This document shows positions 1-7,974 of a DNA stretch of 64,000 bases, piece by piece; positions within the stretch are counted from its first letter, which is position 1, and every line of letters begins with the position of its first letter. The notes beneath the pieces were generated by a model that did no database searches, was not told the origin of the DNA, and worked only from the letters and a program-made list of their open reading frames with translations. Source of the stretch: Amygdalobacter indicium (GTDB taxonomy: Bacteria; Bacillota; Clostridia; Saccharofermentanales; Fastidiosipilaceae); NCBI RefSeq assembly GCF_029101545.1, contig NZ_CP118866.1, positions 1,426,001-1,490,000 of the forward strand, written 5' to 3'. The translations under genes were made by a program, and so were the position numbers.

Positions 1-358
1 CCTCGGGTGCGACATACTCAACAGGATGAGAATAACCTAAGTTCAAGACTAATTTGGAACCGGATAATTGAGCACGATAACCTGTGCCCTTAACTTCCAA
101 TTCCTTAACATAACCATGAGTTACGCCTGTTACCATGTTCTGAATCAAAGCACGAGTCAAACCGTGGAGTGCGCGTTCTTCTTTAGTTTCACCGTTTCTT
201 GTAACGATAACTTCATTATCCTTAACCGCAACATTGATCAACGGATGGATTTTTTCTGTCAAAGTCTCCTTGCCGCCTTTAACAGTGACAAGGTGCGGTT
301 CAACAGTTACTGTTACTCCTGCAGGAATAACGATTGGTTTTTTACCAATTCTGGACAT
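1..358 (-). CDS. rplF: 50S ribosomal protein L6 (C-terminal part off window)
   Basis: The reading frame starts with ATG at 358-356 and runs off the left edge, so only the N-terminal 119 residues or so are present. The start MSRIGKKPI followed by a PAGV segment is the standard N-terminus of L6, a large-subunit protein near the factor-binding site. It follows rpsH by 63 nt in the usual spc order, and a GGAGG-like site lies just upstream of the ATG. No frame damage is visible in the part present. Confidence 0.97.
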   Translation of the reverse strand, partial: MSRIGKKPIVIPAGVTVTVEPHLVTVKGGKETLTEKIHPLINVAVKDNEVIVTRNGETKEERALHGLTRALIQNMVTGVTHGYVKELEVKGTGYRAQLSGSKLVLNLGYSHPVEYVAPE

Positions 359-421
359 TGTTTTTCCTCCTACCCTTAAAATTACGAAGCTGACGCTTCC
401 TTTCAGAGTGTTCTAATTATT

Positions 422-817
422 TTACCAGACATAAGCCATGACTTCACCGCCGATGTGCTTGGCACGAGCTTGTGCTGCAGTCATGATGCCCTGAGATGTT
501 GAAACGATGGCAATACCCAAACCGCCTAAAACGCGCGGTAATTCTTCGCTGTTGGCATAAACTTTCAAACCCGGACGGCTGATACGCTTGATACCGGCGA
601 TAACAGGGGATTTTTCCTGATACTTCAAGGTTAAACGTAAAGTACCCTGAACATCCTCATTCAAAACCTCAACTTTTTTGATGTAACCTTCATCGAGCAA
701 AATGTTGGCAATCGCTTGCTTTACGCGAGAAGCGGGAACATCAACAGTTTCCTTATGCGCTGATGAAGCATTACGAATTCTTGTAAGCATATCAGCAATA
801 CTATCTGTAACTACCAT
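422..817 (-). CDS. rpsH: 30S ribosomal protein S8
   Basis: This 131-residue protein has the normal S8 length and the diagnostic start TDSIADMLTRIRNA and C-terminal segment GIAIVSTSQGIMT. S8 binds helix 21 of 16S rRNA in the central domain and is a primary assembly protein. It lies between rpsZ and rplF in standard spc order. In E. coli S8 also represses this operon by binding mRNA near rplE; no such site was recognised here. Confidence 0.98.
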   Translation of the reverse strand: MVVTDSIADMLTRIRNASSAHKETVDVPASRVKQAIANILLDEGYIKKVEVLNEDVQGTLRLTLKYQEKSPVIAGIKRISRPGLKVYANSEELPRVLGGLGIAIVSTSQGIMTAAQARAKHIGGEVMAYVW

Positions 818-835
818 TGTTATTCTTCCTTTCTC

Positions 836-1021
836 TTACCAGCTGGCTTTGTTAACGCCGGGGATTTCGCCCTTGTAAGCCAACACACGGAAGCACAAAC
901 GACAAATGCCGTATTTACGAATGAAAGCATGCGGACGACCGCACAACAAACAACGGTTGTGATTGCGTGTTGAAAACTTTTGCTCACTTTGCGATTTGAT
1001 AATTTGTGATTTCTTAGCCAT
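836..1021 (-). CDS. rpsZ: 30S ribosomal protein S14, zinc-binding type Z
   Basis: The 61-residue length identifies the short type Z S14 rather than the 89-100 residue zinc-free form. Two CxxC pairs, at residues 24/27 and 40/43, form the zinc ribbon. S14 sits in the head of the small subunit next to S3 and S10. It lies 4 nt downstream of rplE. A type Z protein in the main operon is the usual arrangement in Bacillota; zinc-starved cells often switch to a zinc-free paralog, which is not present in this window. Confidence 0.98.
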   Translation of the reverse strand: MAKKSQIIKSQSEQKFSTRNHNRCLLCGRPHAFIRKYGICRLCFRVLAYKGEIPGVNKASW

Positions 1022-1025
1022 TTAA

Positions 1026-1571
1026 TTAAGCCTCCTGACGTGTGAAAGGCATACCGAAGAGACGTAACAGTTCACGGGCCTCTTCATCAGTATTCGCAGT
1101 TGTGACGAAGATGATATCCATACCGCGGATTTTATCAATCTTGTCGTAATCAATTTCCGGGAAAATCAATTGTTCCTTCATACCGACAGCATAATTGCCA
1201 CGGCCATCGAAAGAATTGGGATTCATACCGCGGAAGTCACGGACACGGGGAATAGCCAAGTTAATGAAGCGATCCATGAATTCATACATTCTGTCGCCTC
1301 TCAAGGTAACCTTCGTACCGACGTTCATACCTTCACGCAAATGGAAGTTAGCGATGGACTTTTTAGCTTTGGTAATAACAGCCTTCTGACCTGTAATAAC
1401 GGACAAATCGTTTGCCGCATTCTCACAGCCCTTGCTGTTTTCACGTTCGCTGACACCTACGTTAATAACAATTTTTTCCAACTTAGGGATTTGCATAACG
1501 CTCTTGTATTGAAATTTCTCTTTCATTGCCGGAGCAACGGTTTTCAGATAAAAATCTTTTAATCTAGCCAT
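1026..1571 (-). CDS. rplE: 50S ribosomal protein L5
   Basis: The 181-residue protein has the standard L5 length and typical segments such as KLEKIVINVGV near residue 30 and RDFRGMN near residue 112. L5 binds 5S rRNA and contacts the P-site tRNA and the intersubunit bridge. It sits between rplX and rpsZ, 12 nt after rplX. No unusual features were noted. Confidence 0.98.
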   Translation of the reverse strand: MARLKDFYLKTVAPAMKEKFQYKSVMQIPKLEKIVINVGVSERENSKGCENAANDLSVITGQKAVITKAKKSIANFHLREGMNVGTKVTLRGDRMYEFMDRFINLAIPRVRDFRGMNPNSFDGRGNYAVGMKEQLIFPEIDYDKIDKIRGMDIIFVTTANTDEEARELLRLFGMPFTRQEA

Positions 1572-1583
1572 GTTTACCCCCTA

Positions 1584-1922
1584 TCAGCGCTTATTGGTCA
1601 AGGTGTCGATCACTTCACCGGAACGCTTGCTGATACGCACGCGATCACCGTTTTCAAGTGTCTTCACGCCGACTTTGGTCGGTTGTTTGGTTTTCTCATC
1701 GACGAGCATAACATTGGAAATATGGATAGGTCCTTCCATATGAGCAATTTCACCCTGTTGATAAGAATTACCGGGTTTACGATGTTTTGTGACCATGTTT
1801 ACGCCTTCGACGACAACTTGTTCCTTTTCAGGAATAACACGCAGAACCTTGCCTGTCATCGCACGATCTTTACCGGTAAGTACGTAAACTGTATCACCTG
1901 TTTTAATACGAAAATGTGCCAT
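1584..1922 (-). CDS. rplX: 50S ribosomal protein L24
   Basis: This 112-residue protein carries the KOW motif at its N-terminus (IKTGDTVYVLTGKDR, residues 6-20), the RNA-binding fold of L24. L24 is an early assembly protein near the exit tunnel. At 112 residues it is slightly longer than the common 100-105. It follows rplN by 9 nt in normal order. Confidence 0.98.
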   Translation of the reverse strand: MAHFRIKTGDTVYVLTGKDRAMTGKVLRVIPEKEQVVVEGVNMVTKHRKPGNSYQQGEIAHMEGPIHISNVMLVDEKTKQPTKVGVKTLENGDRVRISKRSGEVIDTLTNKR

Positions 1923-1931
1923 GCGTTCCTC

Positions 1932-2300
1932 CTAAAGTACTTCCGGTGCCAATGAGAGAATACGCATAAAGTTATGGTCTCTCAATTCACGGGCGATCGG
2001 TCCGAAAATACGGGTACCAACCGGGTTTTTATCATCTTTGATAATTACGGCTGCGTTCTCGTCAAATTTGATATAGGAACCGTCAGCACGTCTGACACCA
2101 CGTTTGGTGCGGACGATAACGGCCTTAACTACTTGACCCTTACTGACTGTGCCGCCGGGAGCAGCTTCTCTGACGGAGCAAACGATTACATCGCCGATAT
2201 TGGCGAATTTACGCCACGAGCCGCCTAAAACCTTAATGCACATTAATTCCTTAGCGCCGGTATTATCAGCTGCACGAAGCAAAGATTGGACTTGAATCAT
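1932..2300 (-). CDS. rplN: 50S ribosomal protein L14
   Basis: The 122-residue length and start MIQVQSLLRAADNTGAKE are classic for L14, one of the most conserved large-subunit proteins. It sits at the subunit interface near L19 and is the target of the silencing factor RsfS. It follows rpsQ by 17 nt in the normal cluster order. Confidence 0.98.
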   Translation of the reverse strand: MIQVQSLLRAADNTGAKELMCIKVLGGSWRKFANIGDVIVCSVREAAPGGTVSKGQVVKAVIVRTKRGVRRADGSYIKFDENAAVIIKDDKNPVGTRIFGPIARELRDHNFMRILSLAPEVL

Positions 2301-2317
2301 TTCTTACCTCCGATAGC

Positions 2318-2584
2318 TTATTTAGCTCTTTCCACAATTTTAACTAAACGCCAGCGTTTGTCCTTACTCAAAGGACGAGTTTCCATAACTTGGACTCTGT
2401 CGCCTTCGTTGCAGGTATTCTCGGCATCATGTGCCTTGAGGCGGATAGTTTTACGAATATACTTCTTATACAAAGGGTGTTTTACCAAGTCGGCAACTTC
2501 AACCACAATTGTTTTGTCCATCTTATTAGAAACAACCAAACCGGTACGGACTTTGCGTAAGTTTCTCTCGTTATTGTTTTCCAT
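2318..2584 (-). CDS. rpsQ: 30S ribosomal protein S17
   Basis: This 88-residue OB-fold protein has the S17 pattern KVRTGLVVSNKMDKTIVV near the N-terminus and HDAENTCNEGDRV in the middle. S17 binds the 5' domain of 16S rRNA early in assembly. It is 13 nt downstream of rpmC. Length and position are normal. Confidence 0.98.
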   Translation of the reverse strand: MENNNERNLRKVRTGLVVSNKMDKTIVVEVADLVKHPLYKKYIRKTIRLKAHDAENTCNEGDRVQVMETRPLSKDKRWRLVKIVERAK

Positions 2585-2597
2585 ACATTAGTCCTCC

Positions 2598-2798
2598 TTA
2601 TGCTTGTTCTTTCAGTTCACGTTGACGGATAACCGTTTTAACTCGTGCAATATCACGCTTAACTTCACGCAATCTTGCGGTGTTGGTTAATTGATGAGTC
2701 GCACTTTGGAAACGGAGCTTGAAAAGTTCTTCTTTCAAAGCTGCCAACTCTTCCTTCAGCTCAACATCCGTCTTTTCGATTAGAGTATTCATTTTCAT
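2598..2798 (-). CDS. rpmC: 50S ribosomal protein L29
   Basis: The 66-residue helical hairpin contains the L29 pattern ELKEELFKLRFQ at residues 20-31 and the RDIARVKTV segment near the C-terminus. L29 lies at the tunnel exit, where it contributes to docking of trigger factor and SRP. Its start overlaps the stop of rplP by one base, which suggests translational coupling. Confidence 0.97.
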   Translation of the reverse strand: MKMNTLIEKTDVELKEELAALKEELFKLRFQSATHQLTNTARLREVKRDIARVKTVIRQRELKEQA

Positions 2799-3223
2799 TA
2801 TTCTTGAACCTCCTGTTGACTACGAGCAATGATCTTCGTCTTGCAGGGCAATTTATGTTGGGCTAAGCGCAAAGCTTCACGAGCCTGCTCTTCTGTTGCA
2901 CCGGCAACTTCAAACAAAACACGGCCGGGTTTAACAACGGCAACCCAGAATTCCGGAGCACCTTTACCGGAACCCATGCGGACTTCGGCGGGTTTCTTAG
3001 TAACGGGCTTGTCGGGGAAAACTTTAATCCAAACTTTACCGCCACGCTTCAAGAAACGGTTAATGGCAATACGGGCAGCCTCAATTTGATTACCCTTCAT
3101 CCAGCACGGTTCAACGGCTTGAATACCGAAATCACCATAAGCCAGAGTATTACCTCTGGAAGCTTTACCTGTCATACGGCCGCGATGAACGCGTCTGTAC
3201 TTGGCTCTTTTTGGCATTAACAT
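2798..3223 (-). CDS. rplP: 50S ribosomal protein L16
   Basis: The 141-residue protein starts MLMPKRAKYRRVHRGRM, the typical L16 N-terminus, and keeps the conserved PDKPVTKKPAEVRMGSGKG loop around residues 70-88 that points to the peptidyl-transferase side. L16 is a late assembly protein. It overlaps rpsC by one base at its start and rpmC by one base at its end. Confidence 0.98.
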   Translation of the reverse strand: MLMPKRAKYRRVHRGRMTGKASRGNTLAYGDFGIQAVEPCWMKGNQIEAARIAINRFLKRGGKVWIKVFPDKPVTKKPAEVRMGSGKGAPEFWVAVVKPGRVLFEVAGATEEQAREALRLAQHKLPCKTKIIARSQQEVQE

Positions 3224-3897
3224 TAGGCTTTGCCTCCTTCTGTTGCATTAGCTGAATTATTCTTATGTGCGAAAACTTCGCCCTTGTAAATCCAGACCTT
3301 AACACCGATCTGGCCATATGTTGTCAAGGCTTCAGCAAACCCGTAATCAATATCGGCTCTCAAAGTCTGCAGCGGAATGGAACCTTCATGATAGTGCTCG
3401 GAACGGGCAATATCGGCACCGCCCAAACGGCCGCTGACTTTAGTCTTGATACCCTTGGCGCCGTTCTTCAAAGCTCTTGAGATACATTGTTTCATCGCCC
3501 GACGGAAAGAAATACGTCTCTCCAGCTGATTGGCAATGTTCTCGGCTACTAATTGAGCGTCGGTATCCGGGGACTTAACTTCATTAACATTGACGAAGAA
3601 GTTCTTCTTGAATTCTTTTTGCAGATCCTTCTTCAATTGTTCGATACCGGCACCTTGACGGCCGATAACCATACCCGGCTTAGCTGTATAAATCGTGATA
3701 ATAGTCTTATCGCTGCCCTTACGCTCAATATCAACATGAGACACGCCGCTAGCGAAAGCATATTTTTTCACGAAGCTTCTTAACTTCTTATCTTCGACCA
3801 GATATTTGCTGAAATCTTTTTTGTCAGCATACCATCTGGTGCTCCAGTCTTTAATTACACCAACACGTATACCATGCGGATTAACTTTCTGACCCAT
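3223..3897 (-). CDS. rpsC: 30S ribosomal protein S3
   Basis: This 224-residue protein starts MGQKVNPHGIRVG and carries the KH domain with the GMVIGRQGAGIEQL loop around residue 77. S3 lines the mRNA entry tunnel and takes part in mRNA unwinding with S4 and S5. The C-terminal domain with RLGGADIAR is complete. It lies 10 nt after rplV. Confidence 0.98.
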   Translation of the reverse strand: MGQKVNPHGIRVGVIKDWSTRWYADKKDFSKYLVEDKKLRSFVKKYAFASGVSHVDIERKGSDKTIITIYTAKPGMVIGRQGAGIEQLKKDLQKEFKKNFFVNVNEVKSPDTDAQLVAENIANQLERRISFRRAMKQCISRALKNGAKGIKTKVSGRLGGADIARSEHYHEGSIPLQTLRADIDYGFAEALTTYGQIGVKVWIYKGEVFAHKNNSANATEGGKA

Positions 3898-3907
3898 AGC
3901 TTCCTCC

Positions 3908-4384
3908 TTATGCTTTCTCTTTCAAAACGACTGTAATATGGCTGGAACGCTTCATAATGCTGAAAGCGCTGCCGCGGGAACGCGGCTGATAGCGTTTCAT
4001 GAGAGCACCGGGATTGGCATAAGCTTCATGCAAATACAACTTATCACGGTCAAGTGAATTATTGTTAACGGCATTGGCAGCTGCCGACTCCAACAGTTTA
4101 ATCAAAACTTCGGACGCCGCTTTCGGTGTAAATTTCAAAATTGCTAAAGCCTCTCTGAGCGACTTTCTGCGGATTAACTTCAAAACGATGTTAACCTTGC
4201 TGGGAGAAATACGGATGCTCTTGGCTGTTGCAACACCCTGATCTTTGCCGACACCGAGAACTTTACGCTCTTTCTTGGTCAGCAATTGGGGTCTCTTTGA
4301 ACGTTTATGAGGAGCTGAAACGGTGCTCAAAATTTGTTCACGATTATTGAGCATGTACTCCTTACTCATAACTTTCTTTTCCAC
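3908..4384 (-). CDS. rplV: 50S ribosomal protein L22 with N-terminal extension
   Basis: The conserved L22 body begins near residue 51 (ATAKSIRISPSKV) and includes the beta-hairpin region that lines the exit tunnel, ending in RSSHITVVLKEKA. L22 is usually about 110-115 residues, but this protein has 158. The extra 50 or so N-terminal residues are basic (a KRSKRPQLLTKKERK stretch). The GTG at 4384-4382 is preferred as start because a clear AAGGAG lies 7 nt upstream; an internal ATG five codons later lacks one. The extension is in frame with the same operon and shows no frame break. Confidence 0.95.
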   Translation of the reverse strand: MEKKVMSKEYMLNNREQILSTVSAPHKRSKRPQLLTKKERKVLGVGKDQGVATAKSIRISPSKVNIVLKLIRRKSLREALAILKFTPKAASEVLIKLLESAAANAVNNNSLDRDKLYLHEAYANPGALMKRYQPRSRGSAFSIMKRSSHITVVLKEKA

Positions 4385-4401
4385 AATCTTTCTCCTTCCT
4401 C

Positions 4402-4677
4402 TTAACGCGTTGTCTTCTCGGAACCGGCATGGCCGCGGTAAGTACGTGTAGGAGCAAATTCTCCCAATTTATGACCGACCATTTCTTCCGTAATGTATAC
4501 GGGAACGTGTTTCCGGCCGTCGTGTACCGCAATCGTGTGACCGACCATTTCAGGGAAGATGGTTGAGGTTCGGGACCAGGTCTTAATTACTTTTTTGTCA
4601 TTGGCGGCATTCATAGCTGTGATTTTCTTCATCAAAGATTCAGCTACAAAGTAACCTTTTTTTGTTGAACGACTCAT
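4402..4677 (-). CDS. rpsS: 30S ribosomal protein S19
   Basis: The 91-residue protein starts MSRSTKKGYFVAE and ends with the conserved GEFAPTRTYRGHAG segment typical of S19. It sits in the head of the 30S subunit, forms a complex with S13 and contacts A-site tRNA. It lies between rplB and rplV, 14 nt downstream of rplB. Confidence 0.98.
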   Translation of the reverse strand: MSRSTKKGYFVAESLMKKITAMNAANDKKVIKTWSRTSTIFPEMVGHTIAVHDGRKHVPVYITEEMVGHKLGEFAPTRTYRGHAGSEKTTR

Positions 4678-4691
4678 TTCCTCGGCCTCCC

Positions 4692-5522
4692 TTAGTCTTT
4701 ACAACGCTTAATAATAAAGCGATTTGATTTCTTATTGTGCTTACGTGTCTTGTAACCCAATGTCGGTTTACCCCAAGGTGTTACAGGCGACGGCAAACCG
4801 ATCGGAGATTTACCTTCACCACCGCCGTGCGGGTGGTCGTTCGGGTTCATAACAACACCTCTGACGTGCGGGCGACGACCCAAATGACGGGTCTTACCGG
4901 CTTTACCGATTTTGACGTTTTCGTGTTCCGCGTTGCTGACAACACCGACTGTTGCTCGACAATTCAAGGGAATTTGTCTCATTTCACCGGAAGGCAGACG
5001 CAAAACTGCGTATCCGTCTTCTTTAGCCAACAATTGAGCTGAAGCACCGGCTGTACGAACCATTTGTGCGCCTTTGCCCGGTTTCATTTCAATGTTGTGA
5101 ATAACTGTACCGACGGGAATATTGTTCATCGGTAAGCTGTTGCCGACTTTAATATCGGCTTCTACGCCACTGACTACAGTGTCACCGACTTTTAAGCCGG
5201 CAGGTGCCAAAATGTAGCTCTTGGCGCCATCTGCGTAATGCAATAGAGCAATGTGAGCTGTGCGACCCGGATCGTACTCCAAAGCTTCAACTCTTGCCGG
5301 AACAACGTCTTTGCTGCGCTTCCAGTCAATAATACGGATCTTACTCTTGTTGCCGCCGCCATGATGACGAACGGTGATACGACCGTATGAGTTACGACCG
5401 GCTTGATGGCTCTTGCTGCGCAAAAGCGACTTTTCCGGCTCCTTCTTTGTCAGACCTGAGAAATCAGCTACCGTCATATTACGAACAGCTGGAGAAGTAG
5501 GTCTATAACTTTTTACTGGCAT
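4692..5522 (-). CDS. rplB: 50S ribosomal protein L2
   Basis: The 276-residue protein has the standard L2 length. Diagnostic features are the GRNSYGRITVRHHGGG segment near residue 42 and the C-terminal VRGVVMNPNDHPHGGGEG loop, which holds the conserved histidine near the peptidyl-transferase centre. L2 is needed for subunit association. It follows rplW by 25 nt in normal S10 operon order. Confidence 0.98.
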   Translation of the reverse strand: MPVKSYRPTSPAVRNMTVADFSGLTKKEPEKSLLRSKSHQAGRNSYGRITVRHHGGGNKSKIRIIDWKRSKDVVPARVEALEYDPGRTAHIALLHYADGAKSYILAPAGLKVGDTVVSGVEADIKVGNSLPMNNIPVGTVIHNIEMKPGKGAQMVRTAGASAQLLAKEDGYAVLRLPSGEMRQIPLNCRATVGVVSNAEHENVKIGKAGKTRHLGRRPHVRGVVMNPNDHPHGGGEGKSPIGLPSPVTPWGKPTLGYKTRKHNKKSNRFIIKRCKD

Positions 5523-5547
5523 ATTAATACACTCCTGTTCCTAACGG

Positions 5548-5904
5548 TTACTGTTGATTAAAACCGAATTCTTCAATGGTTGTTTTATATTTCTTGTCGC
5601 CTGCAACTGCCTGTCCGCCCTTAGCGAGGTAAGCCGGTTGCTTAGGTTCAAGATTAATTCTGACAATTGCTTTCTTCCAAGCAGCTGTCTTTCCCTGATG
5701 GACGCCGACACGTTTTGCTTTACCACGTTTGTTCATTGTGCAAACATCAAGTACCTGAACTTGGAAAAGCTTCTCAACCGCGTCTTTGATCTCCGTTTTG
5801 TTGGCATCAACCGCTACTTCAAAGGTATAACGGCCAACTGCCATTTCACTGCTTGAATGTTCAGTGATAATCGGTTTCAAGATTACATCATGAGCAGTTT
5901 TCAT
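5548..5904 (-). CDS. rplW: 50S ribosomal protein L23
   Basis: L23 forms the main docking site for trigger factor and SRP at the tunnel exit. The core (DVILKPIITEHSS near the start, VGRYTFEVAVDANKTEI, and the KRVGVHQGKTAAWKKAIV RNA-binding loop) is intact. At 118 residues it is about 20 residues longer than most L23 proteins; the surplus is a C-terminal tail after residue 95. Its start overlaps the rplD stop by one base. Confidence 0.97.
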   Translation of the reverse strand: MKTAHDVILKPIITEHSSSEMAVGRYTFEVAVDANKTEIKDAVEKLFQVQVLDVCTMNKRGKAKRVGVHQGKTAAWKKAIVRINLEPKQPAYLAKGGQAVAGDKKYKTTIEEFGFNQQ

Positions 5905-6530
5905 TACGCATATACCTCCTGAATTTTCAAGGCAGCTTCCTTAGTCAAAACCAGAACGTCTTTGCTCAATACATCATAAACATTCAAAGTATTGACACGT
6001 GTGGTTGCAACTTGCGGTAAGTTGCGGGCGGAATATTGCAAATTCTTATTATCGCCGGCTTCAACAATCAAAGAGCTTGTCTGATCCAACTTCAAAGCTT
6101 TCAAAACAGCCAGGAAAGACTTGGTCTTAATTTCCGGCAATTGCAAATCTTCAACGACTTTAATGTTGGAAGCTGTCAACTTGCTTGAGAAAGCGCTCTT
6201 CAAAGCCAGACGGCGCTGTTTCTTGGGAACTGTGAAAGAATAGTCGCGCGGTTTCGGTCCGAAGATAATTCCGCCGCCTACCCATTGTGCTGCTCTGATA
6301 GAGCCCTGACGAGCACGACCTGTGCCCTTTTGACGCCACGGCTTACGACCGCCGCCTCTAACTTCAGTGCGGGTTCTGGTGGAGCTTGTTCCCTGACGTT
6401 TGTTAGCTAATTGTTGTTTGACCACCTGATGCAGAACACTTTCATTCGGTTCGATTGCAAAAACAGCGTCACTCAACTCAATTTGGCCGACTACTTCACC
6501 CAACTTGTTGTATACATCTAATTTAGCCAT
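5904..6530 (-). CDS. rplD: 50S ribosomal protein L4
   Basis: This 208-residue protein has the tunnel-lining loop of L4 (EVRGGGRKPWRQKGTGRARQ around residues 57-76). L4 is an assembly initiator and forms the tunnel constriction with L22. In gamma-proteobacteria free L4 represses the S10 operon through the leader; whether the structured leader here acts the same way is unknown. It lies 13 nt after rplC. Confidence 0.98.
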   Translation of the reverse strand: MAKLDVYNKLGEVVGQIELSDAVFAIEPNESVLHQVVKQQLANKRQGTSSTRTRTEVRGGGRKPWRQKGTGRARQGSIRAAQWVGGGIIFGPKPRDYSFTVPKKQRRLALKSAFSSKLTASNIKVVEDLQLPEIKTKSFLAVLKALKLDQTSSLIVEAGDNKNLQYSARNLPQVATTRVNTLNVYDVLSKDVLVLTKEAALKIQEVYA

Positions 6531-6543
6531 TCTTCAGTTCCTC

Positions 6544-7188
6544 CTACGCCTGCTTGCCGCCCTTGACAGCAGCACGAATTTCCAGCCAGCCGCCGCGAGG
6601 ACCGGGCACTGCGCCTTTGACAGCCAAAATATTACGTTCGCCGTCAACCAGCACAACTTCCAAGTTCTGAACTGTTACATTGCGGGCACCCATATGACCG
6701 GGCATCTTCTTGCCTTTACGAACACGTGCAGGATAAGCTGATGCACCCAACGAACCGACACGACGATGGTACTTGGAGCCGTGAGCTTCTTTACCGCCCT
6801 TTTGGCCGTGACGCTTAATGTTACCGGCAAAACCTTTACCTTTGGAAACACCGCTGACATCAACCAACATTCCCAAATTCATGTTGTCGGAAACGCTGAT
6901 TACCTGACCCAGTTCAAACTCGTCGGTAGATTCCATCGGGCATTCTGCCAACAGTTTCAACGGCTCGGACTCAATCTTGTCGAACTGTCCCTTGTCCGGC
7001 TTGTTAACCTGATGGACGTTAGCCTCCAGGAAACCGAACTTAACAGCTGTGTAACCGTCAACTTCTTCACTCTTCTTCTGTACAACCTTGATCGGGCCGC
7101 ACTCAATGACAGTTACCGGAACGGCTTTGCCATCTTCATTGAAAAGCTGGGTCATACCGGCTTTTCTTCCAAGCATATAAGCTTTCAT
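6544..7188 (-). CDS. rplC: 50S ribosomal protein L3
   Basis: The 214-residue protein begins MLGRKAGMTQLF after a short MKAY leader and holds the GKGFAGNIKRHGQKGG loop near residue 120 and the KGKKMPGHMGARNVTVQNL segment typical of L3. L3 is one of two proteins that start 50S assembly and reaches into the peptidyl-transferase centre. It lies 54 nt downstream of rpsJ, with a GGAGGT site before the start. Confidence 0.98.
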   Translation of the reverse strand: MKAYMLGRKAGMTQLFNEDGKAVPVTVIECGPIKVVQKKSEEVDGYTAVKFGFLEANVHQVNKPDKGQFDKIESEPLKLLAECPMESTDEFELGQVISVSDNMNLGMLVDVSGVSKGKGFAGNIKRHGQKGGKEAHGSKYHRRVGSLGASAYPARVRKGKKMPGHMGARNVTVQNLEVVLVDGERNILAVKGAVPGPRGGWLEIRAAVKGGKQA

Positions 7189-7242
7189 TCTTTCTATACC
7201 TCCTGGTTATTGGTTCGAATAATCGAACTTGACCAAAGCTCG

Positions 7243-7554
7243 TTAGAGCTTGATTTCAATATTAACGCCTGCGGGCATATCCAAACTCATCAATGCCTCT
7301 ACAGTCTTCTGATTCGGTGCGAAAATGTCGATCAAACGCTTATGCGTGCGTGATTCGAACTGTTCGCGGGAGTCCTTGTGCTTAAACGGGGAACGCAAAA
7401 TTGTCACAATCTCCTTGCGTGTCGGCAACGGTACGGGGCCTGAAACGCTTGCACCGGTTCTCTCAACCGTCTCAATAATACGTTTTACGGACAAATCAAG
7501 AATCTCATGATCAAATGCCTTCAAACGAATTCTGATTTTTTGACTTTTAGCCAT
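7243..7554 (-). CDS. rpsJ: 30S ribosomal protein S10 (first gene of the cluster)
   Basis: The 103-residue protein starts MAKSQKIRIRLKAFDHEILD and contains GPVPLPTRKEIVTILRSP, both diagnostic for S10 (NusE). S10 assembles in the 30S head and, as NusE, binds NusB in antitermination. The start is preceded by AAAGGAG. It is the first gene of the ribosomal cluster and is preceded by about 170 nt of structured leader. Confidence 0.98.
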   Translation of the reverse strand: MAKSQKIRIRLKAFDHEILDLSVKRIIETVERTGASVSGPVPLPTRKEIVTILRSPFKHKDSREQFESRTHKRLIDIFAPNQKTVEALMSLDMPAGVNIEIKL

Positions 7555-7721
7555 TTTCTTTCTCCTTTGCTGCTTTCGTTCTTCATTCTTGCCGGGTGTT
7601 TAATCTCAACCTATAACAAAACCCAGTTCACATGACTTGTGTCTGGGTTCAGTCACAGTCGCTTCCGTCAATCGCTGTTACAGCTCGGTCAACTACTGTT
7701 GCCGCGGAAGTCTGTTTCGAC
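7555..7721 (-). promoter_or_regulatory. Structured 5' leader of the S10 operon with hairpins
   Basis: On the minus strand, between a TATAAT box and rpsJ, several stems can form. AACCCAG/CTGGGTT (7620-7626 with 7643-7649) closes a hairpin that also contains a CACA/TGTG stem and is followed by TTTTGTT, so it could act as an attenuator. Further upstream, CTTCCG and CGGAAG can pair over a long distance and enclose the perfect palindrome GCTGT-T-ACAGC. The structures are seen; a regulatory role is inferred from analogy with leaders of S10 operons. Confidence 0.45.
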
Positions 7722-7727
7722 ATTATA
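7722..7727 (-). promoter_or_regulatory. Candidate -10 box for the S10 operon
   Basis: Read on the minus strand this is a perfect TATAAT about 170 nt before rpsJ. No good -35 hexamer is found at 16-18 nt upstream, so the call rests on the -10 box and on its position before a structured leader. Confidence 0.45.
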
Positions 7728-7974
7728 CCCTGCTCAAACTAAAGTTCGTCGTCGGACTTAAAAGTCCGGCTGCATCCGTTCAAGTTCCCTAAGTCGTTGC
7801 AGTATTAACGCTTAGCCATCTCGAACATCATCTGCTGTATGTAAAAACATACTCGAATATTATAGTTTTTTTGCCATAACTGCGCAAGGTGATTTGTCCG
7901 TAAAAGGCGATTTCACCCCGCAAATTTGTAAATATTCAGTTAATTTTGCCGTGTCGGGCTTTCACCGCTGTGTT
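7728..7974. other. Intergenic region between hslO and the S10 leader
   Basis: No gene was found here. It contains the perfect inverted repeat CGGACTT-AA-AAGTCCG at 7753-7768 and a second stem at 7789-7815 (CTAAG, CGTT with AACG, CTTAG). Neither is followed by a T run on the minus strand, so they are not classical terminators for hslO; they may be leader structures from a more distal promoter or protein sites. Confidence 0.4.
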
